Below the pieces are notes generated by a model. That model was not told the origin of the DNA, did not search any database, and saw only the letters and a list, made by a program, of their open reading frames with translations. The position numbers were made by a program, and so were the translations under genes. From an uncultured Altererythrobacter sp. (lineage in GTDB: Bacteria; Pseudomonadota; Alphaproteobacteria; Sphingomonadales; Sphingomonadaceae): a stretch of 16,545 bases of DNA. Every line of letters begins with the position of its first letter. Within the stretch, counting starts at the first letter, position 1. This document shows positions 1-5,897 of this stretch, in pieces. The stretch covers positions 1 to 16,545 of the forward strand of contig CALLIO010000341.1 in the NCBI GenBank assembly GCA_938009055.1, read 5' to 3'.

Positions 1-360
1 ATCGGCCAGTTTGATCTGGTCACTTGCTTGGAAGTGATCGAGCATGTGGCAGATAAGCCTGCGTTCCTTGCTCAAGTGGCCGCCGCGCTAAAGCCGGACG
101 GTTTGCTCGTGATGTCGACCCCCAATCGCACCGCTGCCAGCCGGCTGCTGCTGGTTGGCGCGGCAGAGGCTGTGGGCTATGTCCCCAAGGGCACCCATGA
201 CTGGAATGACTTTGTCACGCCCGAAGAGTTGTCCGATCTTCTCGCCGAGGTCGGCCTGACCATGTCCAACCCCACCGGCATCGCTTGGCGACCGGGCAAA
301 AGCTTGCATCTGGGCGATGATCTGGCGCTCAACTATATTGTGACTGCGAAAAAGACCTAG
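1..360 (+). CDS. ubiG: UbiG-type ubiquinone biosynthesis O-methyltransferase, 5'-truncated by window edge
   Basis: The reading frame is open from base 1 and stops at 358-360, so only about the last 119 residues are present. The first visible residues (GQFDLVTCLEVIEHV) match motif II of SAM-dependent class I methyltransferases, and LKPDGLLVMSTPNR matches the next strand. The downstream part, with HDWNDFVTPEEL and the ending NYIVTAKK, is typical of UbiG, which methylates the hydroxyl groups of ubiquinone precursors in the cytoplasm at the membrane face. The SAM-binding glycine motif lies outside the window. A TTG at 28 could be read as a start, but conserved methyltransferase sequence begins before it. 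The stop overlaps that of the convergent lipoprotein gene by 4 nt (CTAG at 357-360). UbiG is the best family call; another methyltransferase of the same fold is possible. Confidence 0.83.
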   Translation: MGQFDLVTCLEVIEHVADKPAFLAQVAAALKPDGLLVMSTPNRTAASRLLLVGAAEAVGYVPKGTHDWNDFVTPEELSDLLAEVGLTMSNPTGIAWRPGKSLHLGDDLALNYIVTAKKT

Positions 361-755
361 CACTTGCTGAACTGGACACGCGGATAGCGTTTCCCGATGG
401 TCGAGATCAGCTCGAAATGCACTTCGCCGCCTTGGGCGAAAACCCGTTTGAAATTGCGCGCGCTGCAGATTTTCGGGCGCAGCTCCTTTTGTGCCTCGAA
501 AACATCAAAGCTCTCGACCGTGCTAACACCCGCCAGTCTTACGACCAGCACATTGCCTTCCTCGACCCGCGCTGAGATCATTGTATCGGCAAACCGCTTT
601 CCAAAAACAGATGGATCAGCCTTGGTGATTTTGCCCGCAACGCTTTCCAACCGCTCTTCAAGAGTGCGCGTGTCCTCTTGCGCATCTTCTGCTTCAGGCG
701 CTCCGCAAGCGCTCAACGCCATTGCAAACACGGCCACTGCTAAAATGTGACGCAT
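357..755 (-). CDS. Small predicted lipoprotein of unknown function
   Basis: A 132-residue protein begins MRHILAVAVFAMALSAC: a short basic n-region, a hydrophobic core and an LSAC lipobox, with Cys17 as the predicted lipidated residue. The residue after Cys is Gly rather than Asp, which favours outer-membrane sorting by the usual Lol rule. After the lipobox comes an acidic stretch (EAEDAQEDTRTLEERLES) and then a globular part of about 90 residues with two further Cys, one of them C-terminal. I do not recognise a domain. The frame also opens 4 codons upstream (at 767), but the later Met has a GGGG about 6 nt upstream and gives the cleaner signal peptide. It lies 60 nt downstream of the phosphodiesterase gene on the same strand and may be co-transcribed with it. 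Confidence 0.72.
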   Translation of the reverse strand: MRHILAVAVFAMALSACGAPEAEDAQEDTRTLEERLESVAGKITKADPSVFGKRFADTMISARVEEGNVLVVRLAGVSTVESFDVFEAQKELRPKICSARNFKRVFAQGGEVHFELISTIGKRYPRVQFSKC

Positions 756-815
756 CACAAACCCCATTCCGCATGTTTGAATACAAGTCTTAGGGCGATG
801 CGGTGAAGATAGAGT

Positions 816-1859
816 TTAGTCGCCTTGAGCTTTCACTGCGCTGGCCGGATCATCGGCAAAGACGCCTTTGACACCCGCCTTTGCCAGCATCGCTTGCAGC
901 TCTTCCATCTTGCCGCGGCCCGCATCGCCGCCATCACCTTTCAAAGCATCGGGCAGAAACGCGTTTTCAGGGCGCAAGGTCCACGCATGCACATCAAGCC
1001 CATGCGCCCGCGCATCCGCAACCAGCGATTTGGGCGAGCCATCCTCTTCCAAGATCATGCCGATATAAACGCCCACCGCATCGGCATATTGCGCCACATC
1101 GGCAAGGCCGGTCGGCGTGAGCATCTCCTCATAAGTAATCTTGGGCTCATCAGCCGGCCCTGCGCCCGGTTTTGCCAATTGCACCAGCGGATTGTCGACC
1201 ATCTGGTTGAGCCGCTGCAAAGTGCCGATTTCAAAGCACTGCAGAAAAACCTTCGCATCCTCCCCATCCAGCCCTTCATTACGCAATTGAGTGACGAGCA
1301 GATCGACCATGTCGATACCCGATTCCTGCAGAATGAATGTGGGGTGCTTCAATTCTGGATAGATGCCGATCCTGCGGCCTGTTTCGGCTTCCTTCGTGCG
1401 GACAAGCTGGATGATCTCGGCAAAGGTGGGAACCTGATAGAGGCCGTCATAGCGCGTATTGGCCGGGCGGATGGTTGGCAGCCGTTCCTTCGCACGTAGA
1501 GTGCGCAATTCAGCCAGAGTAAAATCCTCGGCAAACCATCCAGCGGTCAGCTGACCGTCAATCATCTTGTCGCGGCGGCGGAATTCAAACTCTTCGCGGC
1601 TTGCAACATCGGTTGTGTCGGACAGCTCGTTTTCATGGCGCGCGACGAGCACCTGATCCTTGGTCACAACCAGATCAGGTTCGACATAATCCGCGCCCGC
1701 TTCAATCGCGCGCGAATAGGCTTCGAGTGTGTGTTCAGGCCGTTCGGCACTGGCACCGCGATGGGCAATAATCAGCATGTCATCCTCCGCAATCGCTGGG
1801 GCGGCAAGCGCATTTGCAGACAATGCCGCAAGCGCGCTCAGGAAAATATTGCGTCCCAT
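816..1859 (-). CDS. Secreted glycerophosphodiester phosphodiesterase (GlpQ/GDPD family)
   Basis: A 347-residue GDPD-family enzyme, predicted to hydrolyse deacylated phospholipid headgroups to glycerol 3-phosphate and an alcohol. Residues 1-24 form a signal peptide with an AIA-like cleavage site, so it should act in the periplasm. The family signature IIAHRGASAERPEHT (about residues 30-44) carries His33 and Arg34. The metal-binding pair sits in YVEPDLV (Glu60, Asp62), the second catalytic His is in ARHENELS (His75), and a further acidic site is in YPELKHP. Length and the long insertion after the second His fit the periplasmic GlpQ type rather than the shorter cytoplasmic UgpQ type. An AAGGA sits about 6 nt before the ATG. 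Its first 22 nt overlap the 3' end of the ArsC-family gene, which suggests translational coupling. Phosphate or glycerol scavenging is inferred. Confidence 0.93.
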   Translation of the reverse strand: MGRNIFLSALAALSANALAAPAIAEDDMLIIAHRGASAERPEHTLEAYSRAIEAGADYVEPDLVVTKDQVLVARHENELSDTTDVASREEFEFRRRDKMIDGQLTAGWFAEDFTLAELRTLRAKERLPTIRPANTRYDGLYQVPTFAEIIQLVRTKEAETGRRIGIYPELKHPTFILQESGIDMVDLLVTQLRNEGLDGEDAKVFLQCFEIGTLQRLNQMVDNPLVQLAKPGAGPADEPKITYEEMLTPTGLADVAQYADAVGVYIGMILEEDGSPKSLVADARAHGLDVHAWTLRPENAFLPDALKGDGGDAGRGKMEELQAMLAKAGVKGVFADDPASAVKAQGD

Positions 1860-2185
1860 GTCTCTTCCTTAAATCCAACCAATATTGCATCGTCCGCTTC
1901 GACCACAGGCCGTTTGATCATGCTGGGGTTTGCTTGCAAAAGTATGACAGCTTTTGCCGCATCAATATCGACCTTGTCTTGATCTGACAGCTTGCGAAAC
2001 GTCGTGCCACGGCGGTTTAGGACGACATCGACCCCATGCGCCTCGATCCATGCGGCGAGCTTGGCCGGATCAGCGCCTTCTTTCTTATAGTCGTGAAAGA
2101 CGTAATCCGCGCCCTTTGCATCCAGGTATTTGCGCGCTTTCTTGACCGTATCGCAATTGGGTATTCCGTAGAAATGGATCGTCAT
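1838..2185 (-). CDS. ArsC/Spx-family protein (YffB-like)
   Basis: A 115-residue thioredoxin-fold protein of the ArsC/Spx family. The N-terminal strand leads into GIPNCDTVKKARKYL with Cys11 as the single N-terminal active-site Cys. The later blocks NRRGTTFRKL and NPSMIKRPVV are the ones seen in the YffB subgroup, whose members resemble glutathione-dependent thiol reductases rather than proven arsenate reductases. No other ars gene (arsB, arsR, acr3) is nearby, so arsenic resistance is not supported by context. The start is well placed: GAGG lies 5 nt upstream of the ATG. The start overlaps the stop of the ABM-like gene by 4 nt (ATGA), and the 3' end overlaps the phosphodiesterase gene by 22 nt, so it is part of the yebC-ruvC operon. 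Confidence 0.9.
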   Translation of the reverse strand: MTIHFYGIPNCDTVKKARKYLDAKGADYVFHDYKKEGADPAKLAAWIEAHGVDVVLNRRGTTFRKLSDQDKVDIDAAKAVILLQANPSMIKRPVVEADDAILVGFKEETWDAIFS

Positions 2186-2490
2186 TTCGTCCTCTTGAAC
2201 TGATGAATACGCGGATCATCGCAGGCGAACATCGTGTATTCCTCGTAATATTCCTCGCGGCCCCTGCCCTGCACGATTGCATGTTCAGCTTGGCTACCCC
2301 AAGCACGCGCCGATGCCTCGCCATCCCACTCGGATATAGCAACCACTTCGCCATCTTGTGATGTATAGGATTTGAACGCGCGATAGCCGGGTTGGGATTT
2401 GGCGAGCAGCTCCATCGCCTCGGCATCTGCATCATATTGCGCAGCGTCGATATCGGCGCGTTTGCGGTTGCGAAAAACGACCAAATACAT
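2182..2490 (-). CDS. ABM-superfamily (antibiotic biosynthesis monooxygenase-like) protein
   Basis: A 102-residue protein with the size and pattern of a dimeric alpha/beta-barrel ABM domain: an opening strand (MYLVVFRNRKR), a helix with MELLAKSQPGYRAFKSY, a strand (EVVAISEWDGEASARAW) and a helix before the end. Members range from quinol oxygenases to heme-degrading enzymes and proteins with no known reaction, and nothing here tells which applies. It lacks a signal peptide, so it is cytoplasmic. An AGGGGA lies 8 nt upstream of the ATG. It starts 12 nt after the ruvC stop and its stop overlaps the start of the ArsC-family gene by 4 nt, so it is an internal operon gene. Confidence 0.82.
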   Translation of the reverse strand: MYLVVFRNRKRADIDAAQYDADAEAMELLAKSQPGYRAFKSYTSQDGEVVAISEWDGEASARAWGSQAEHAIVQGRGREEYYEEYTMFACDDPRIHQFKRTK

Positions 2491-2502
2491 CGCAAGCGTC
2501 CC

Positions 2503-2976
2503 CTATCCGCGGCCCATCAAATTCGCATCGGCAATCGCCACGGCCAGCGCGTCAGCGGCGTCTGCTCCAGCAACATCGGCTTGGGGCAAGAGCACTTTGA
2601 TCATAGCCTGCACCTGTGTTTTATCCGCTGCGCCCGTGCCGGTGACCGCCTTCTTGACGAGGCGCGCAGAATGCTCGTTAACGCTGAGGCCTTGCCCGCC
2701 GCAAGCCGCCAGCACCGCGCCGCGCGCTTGGGCCAGCTTCAATGTCGATTGCGGGTTCTTGTTGACGAAGACTTCCTCGCACGCCGCCCGGTCGGGTTGA
2801 TGCTCGGCAATCACTGCGTCAATCGCCGTGACCAAATGCGAGAGGCGAGCTGGCATAGCGGCCTTGGCATCGGTTTTGATCTGGCCATTAGCGATGTGGA
2901 TCAAGCGCGAGCCTTCGCTGCGGATCACGCCCCATCCGGTGCAGGAAAGCGAGGGATCAAGGCCGAGGATGATCAT
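2503..2976 (-). CDS. ruvC: Holliday junction endonuclease RuvC
   Basis: A 157-residue RuvC, the dimeric resolvase that cuts Holliday junctions brought to it by RuvAB. All four acidic catalytic positions of the RNase H-like fold can be placed: Asp7 in IILGLDPSLSCTGWG, Glu67 in AACEEVF, and Asp139 and Asp142 in GADAADALAVA. The NPQSTLKLAQARG helix and the VKKAVTGTGAADKTQVQAM loop are also typical. Length is slightly below E. coli RuvC (about 173). A purine-rich AAGAG lies just upstream of the ATG. It follows yebC by 15 nt, the common yebC-ruvC order, but the next gene is an ABM-like protein instead of ruvA, so ruvAB must be elsewhere or upstream of the visible region. Confidence 0.97.
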   Translation of the reverse strand: MIILGLDPSLSCTGWGVIRSEGSRLIHIANGQIKTDAKAAMPARLSHLVTAIDAVIAEHQPDRAACEEVFVNKNPQSTLKLAQARGAVLAACGGQGLSVNEHSARLVKKAVTGTGAADKTQVQAMIKVLLPQADVAGADAADALAVAIADANLMGRG

Positions 2977-2991
2977 TTGCTCTTGAGTGCC

Positions 2992-3738
2992 CTAGGCGTC
3001 GAGCTTGGCCATCACCTCATCGCTGATGTCGTAATTGCCCCAAACGGTCTGCACATCGTCGTCGTCATCCAGCACATCAATAAGTTTGAGCAAAGTGCCA
3101 GCGCCCTTCTCATCCAGTTCAACAGTGAGGTTGGGTTTCCACGCGAGCTTCACTTCCTTGGCTTCGCCCAGCGCTTTCTCAAGCGCGCCTGCGACCTCGT
3201 GCAAATCTTCTGAAGCCGTCCAGATCGTGTGCCCATCATCAGAGGATTCGATGTCTTCTGCGCCCGCTTCCATCGCGGCCTCGAGCACTGTGTCCTCATC
3301 GCCTGCCTCGGCCGCATATTCGATCAGGCCGAGCCGTTCAAACCCGTGCGCGACCGATCCTTCGGTGCCTAGATTGCCGCCGTGCTTTGAAAATGCAGTG
3401 CGTACAGCCGTTGCGGTGCGATTGCGATTGTCCGTCAGCGTTTCTACGATGATTGCGCTACCGCCCGGGCCATACCCTTCATAGCGCACTTCCTCGTAAT
3501 TTTCGTCATCACCAGCCGAAGCCTTGTCGATCGCGCGCTGGATATTGTCCTTGGGCATCGACTGCCCCTTGGCCGTGTTGACAGCCAGCCGCAGACGCGG
3601 GTTCATATCGGGATCGGGCGTGCCCATTTTCGCCGCAACGGTGATTTCACGGCTCAATTTGGAGAAGAGGTTGGAACGCTTCTTATCCTGCGCACCCTTG
3701 CGGTGCATGATGTTCTTAAATTTGGAATGGCCTGCCAT
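2992..3738 (-). CDS. yebC: YebC/PmpR (TACO1) family protein
   Basis: A 248-residue YebC-family protein. The invariant start MAGHSKFKNIMHRKGAQD is followed by the domain I hallmark PRLRLAVNTAKGQSMPKDNIQRAI and then the YEGYGPGGSAIIVETLTDNRNRT block. The C-terminal part carries the acidic stretch VLDDDDDVQTVWGNYD. Family members are described as transcriptional regulators and, more recently, as factors that ease ribosome stalling, as mitochondrial TACO1 does; the sequence alone does not choose. The frame is open 12 codons further upstream (to 3774), but the family begins at MAGHSKFKN, so 3738 is taken as the start. It is the first gene of the apparent yebC-ruvC-ABM-arsC-GDPD operon. Confidence 0.96.
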   Translation of the reverse strand: MAGHSKFKNIMHRKGAQDKKRSNLFSKLSREITVAAKMGTPDPDMNPRLRLAVNTAKGQSMPKDNIQRAIDKASAGDDENYEEVRYEGYGPGGSAIIVETLTDNRNRTATAVRTAFSKHGGNLGTEGSVAHGFERLGLIEYAAEAGDEDTVLEAAMEAGAEDIESSDDGHTIWTASEDLHEVAGALEKALGEAKEVKLAWKPNLTVELDEKGAGTLLKLIDVLDDDDDVQTVWGNYDISDEVMAKLDA

Positions 3739-3819
3739 GGGAACTCTTATTCGTCTGTTTTGAAAGTGCTGCACGCGGCCTAGCTGAGGCGCGCGCGTCC
3801 TTCAAGCGAGCCGAAAGGG

Positions 3820-4167
3820 TTAGACCTTTACCGCCGTCCCGCTGGCGGAGACCATCAGCATCGAACCAGTGTCGCCGATCACTTCATAATCAAGATCAAT
3901 CCCGACCACCGCATTGCCGCCGCGCGCTGCGCATTCCGCTTGCAATTCAGCAATGGCTTGCTCGCGGGCATCTGCCAAGACGCGCTCGTAAGAGCCCGAA
4001 CGTCCGCCCACAATATCGCGAATATTGGCGAACAGATCGCGGAACAAATTGGCCCCGACAATCACTTCGCCCACGACAATGCCGCAATATTCGCGGATCG
4101 GCTGCCCTTCGATTGTAGGGGTTGTGGTGACGATGACGCCGCGCGCGTCCTTATATTCGGGTGGCAT
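3820..4167 (-). CDS. YbjQ/UPF0145 family protein
   Basis: A 115-residue protein of the YbjQ family (UPF0145, sometimes called a heavy-metal-binding domain). Family blocks seen in order are VIVTTTPTIEGQPIREYCGIV, GEVIVGANLFRDLFANIRDIVGG, RSGSYERVLADAREQAI and GGNAVVGIDLDYEVIG. The protein is soluble, small and thought to form pentamers; the cellular role is unknown. The start is firm: a perfect AGGAG lies 7 nt upstream of the ATG. The gene sits 81 nt upstream of yebC on the same strand and about 50 nt downstream of the gapR homologue. It could be transcribed with either or alone; no clear terminator was seen on either side. Confidence 0.92.
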   Translation of the reverse strand: MPPEYKDARGVIVTTTPTIEGQPIREYCGIVVGEVIVGANLFRDLFANIRDIVGGRSGSYERVLADAREQAIAELQAECAARGGNAVVGIDLDYEVIGDTGSMLMVSASGTAVKV

Positions 4168-4219
4168 TTGGGTTCTCCTGAATTGCTAACTGTGTTACTA
4201 AGGCAATACAGGAAGAATA

Positions 4220-4456
4220 TCAACCAATGCCCAGCGCAGCCTTATAAGTGTCGAGCACCATTTCCATTTCGTTGCGATCGTCCGGCTTCATTTTTCGCAG
4301 ACGCACGACCTGGCGCATGATTTTGGGGTCATAGCCCACCGCTTTCGCCTCTGAATAGACATCGCGAATATCGTCGGCGATGCCTTTTTTCTCTTCTTCA
4401 AGGCGTTCGATACGCTCGATCAACAAGCGCAGGCGGTCATCAGTGGCTTCGGCCAA
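4220..4456 (-). CDS. gapR: GapR-family (DUF2312/UPF0335) DNA-binding protein, TTG start
   Basis: A 78-residue, strongly helical protein matching the alphaproteobacterial GapR family. These nucleoid-associated proteins bind AT-rich and overtwisted DNA and stimulate topoisomerases ahead of replication and transcription. The long N-terminal coiled coil (DRLRLLIERIERLEEEKKGI) is followed by DIRDVYSEAKAVGYDPKIMR, the block most diagnostic of the family, then VVRLRKM and the C-terminal EMEMVLDTYKAALG. An ATG-initiated frame exists to 4495, but its extra 13 residues (MRPNQFYRFWRCP) do not look like the family. The TTG at 4456 has GGAG 7 nt upstream and gives the typical opening LAEATDDRL. In Caulobacter, GapR is about 89 residues. 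It is divergent from the TIR gene. Confidence 0.9.
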   Translation of the reverse strand: MAEATDDRLRLLIERIERLEEEKKGIADDIRDVYSEAKAVGYDPKIMRQVVRLRKMKPDDRNEMEMVLDTYKAALGIG

Positions 4457-4463
4457 GGGGCAT

Positions 4464-4467
4464 CTCC
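4464..4467 (-). promoter_or_regulatory. Ribosome binding site deciding the TTG start of gapR
   Basis: GGAG on the minus strand lies 7 nt before TTG at 4456-4454. The ATG at 4495 has no comparable purine-rich stretch close upstream, so this site favours the TTG start. Confidence 0.6.
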
Positions 4468-4658
4468 AGAATCGGTAAAATTGGTTTGGCCGCATCGGTT
4501 AGCGGCGCTGACGCAGCCAGAAAAGTGGGAAATGCGCATTCCTGTGCGTGACCCTGTGGGGAAGCGGGCTAGACGCTTGCGAAAAATGTGTCGCCTCCTT
4601 CCTATTGCATGGGCCGCAGCCTCCTCTATCAATACAGGCTTGGTGGAAGGGGTGCCCA

Positions 4659-5891
4659 ATGGTTGATGTCTTCATATCCTATTCGCGCATGGACAAGGAA
4701 CCGGTTGCCCGCCTTGCTCGCGCAATCGAGGATGAAGGATACGATGTGTGGTGGGATGCAGAGCTTCCCCCGCATCAAAGCTATGGCGATGTCATCACCA
4801 GCAAAATTTCCGAAGCCAAGGCAGCGATTGTTGTGTGGTCTGCGGATGCTGCGGCGAGCGAATGGGTGCGGGCCGAGGCTGATATGGCGCGCAATCAGAA
4901 GAAGCTGGTGCAAACGGCGCTGGGCGACATTATGCCGCCGCTTCCCTTCAACCAGATCCAATATGCCGACATTGGCGACTGGCTGGGCGAAGATGACCAT
5001 CCCAGCTGGCGCAAGGTCAAAGCAAGCCTTGCCGATTTGTGCGGGCGCAATGGCCCTGATCCCACGATCGCATCGGCGAGTGAACCTGCCTTTGCGCCTC
5101 CTCCTCCCGCCCCGGAGCCTGAACCAGCGGAACAGGAACCGATCGTCTATGCAACGCCTGCACCATCAAGCAATGGCCCGCTTTTCGCTGGCCTAGGGTT
5201 TGGCGCTATTGCCCTAGCCGCCATTGCAGCCTTCTTCTTGTGGCCTCAAAGCGAGGCCGAAGACCCCGCACTCGCTGGTTCATCAAGCGCGCAGCAAAAT
5301 GAAGACGTAGAGATCGACACGGGCGAAGAGCCCGAACCGGAGGCCAACCCGCCCGACATCCCCGAAAACTGGATTTTGGCAACGGTTGAGGATCCCGATG
5401 GCCATTCCAATGTCCGTGCGCGCCCTACCACTTCGTCTGAAATCGTTGGCCGCGCGCAAGTGGGCGAAGTGTTTCGCGCCCGCCGCGAACCGGGCAATTG
5501 GTGGCCGGTTGAGCTGTCTGATGGCACGACAGGCTATATCGCGCGGCGTCTCATCCGTGTGAAAGGCACAGATGAACCTGCCCCCGCGCCAACCGCTGCC
5601 CCGCCGCCGCAAGCGCGGCGTGTTCAGTGCACTTTCGACAATACGGCCTTTTCCTATGATGGCCCATGCGAATTCACGACGACCGGAAGCGACGGTGATT
5701 TCACCGCGATCAGCCTTGATGGCCCTTTTTTCATGAATGTCTCGCGCATTGCGCTGGATGTCACCAACCCCGAGCAAGGCGTGCTCACCGGCTTTGCGGA
5801 TGACGGTTCTTCCGAAGAGATCGCAGTCACCCGCAGCACGGTGGATCGCGCCTGCTGGGAAGGCCCACTGCTGAGCTTCTGCGCGCGGTAG
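4659..5891 (+). CDS. Membrane-anchored TIR domain protein with SH3b domain (TIR-TM-SH3b)
   Basis: A 410-residue protein. Residues 1-130 form a TIR domain: box 1 DVFISYSRMD, a BB-loop region near WWDAELPPHQS, and ASEWVRAEADMA, where Glu73 lines up with the catalytic Glu of TIR NAD-cleaving enzymes. A Pro/Glu-rich linker (about 140-170) leads to one TM helix (about 174-195, FAGLGFGAIALAAIAAFFLW). An acidic linker is followed by an SH3b-like domain (about 238-302, NVRARPTTSSEIVGRAQVGE and GYIARRLIRV). A C-terminal part of about 85 residues has four Cys (324, 337, 399, 408) that could pair in the periplasm. The inferred topology is TIR in the cytoplasm and SH3b outside. The frame opens 37 codons earlier, but GGAAGGGG 6 nt before the ATG at 4659 and TIR box 1 right at the N terminus fix this start. 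The cyclase gene begins 6 nt downstream. Bacterial TIR proteins act in phage defence or signalling; the function here is unproven. Confidence 0.9.
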   Translation: MVDVFISYSRMDKEPVARLARAIEDEGYDVWWDAELPPHQSYGDVITSKISEAKAAIVVWSADAAASEWVRAEADMARNQKKLVQTALGDIMPPLPFNQIQYADIGDWLGEDDHPSWRKVKASLADLCGRNGPDPTIASASEPAFAPPPPAPEPEPAEQEPIVYATPAPSSNGPLFAGLGFGAIALAAIAAFFLWPQSEAEDPALAGSSSAQQNEDVEIDTGEEPEPEANPPDIPENWILATVEDPDGHSNVRARPTTSSEIVGRAQVGEVFRARREPGNWWPVELSDGTTGYIARRLIRVKGTDEPAPAPTAAPPPQARRVQCTFDNTAFSYDGPCEFTTTGSDGDFTAISLDGPFFMNVSRIALDVTNPEQGVLTGFADDGSSEEIAVTRSTVDRACWEGPLLSFCAR

Positions 5892-5897
5892 AAGAGC

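Noticed and set aside
1838..2185. Arsenate reductase in an arsenic-resistance operon
   Set aside because: The motifs favour the YffB subgroup and no other arsenic gene is near; the neighbours are ruvC, an ABM protein and a phosphodiesterase.
4548..4658. An extended start for the TIR protein adding 37 residues
   Set aside because: TIR box 1 normally lies at the very N terminus, the ATG at 4659 has a strong SD 6 nt upstream, and the extension has no conserved look.
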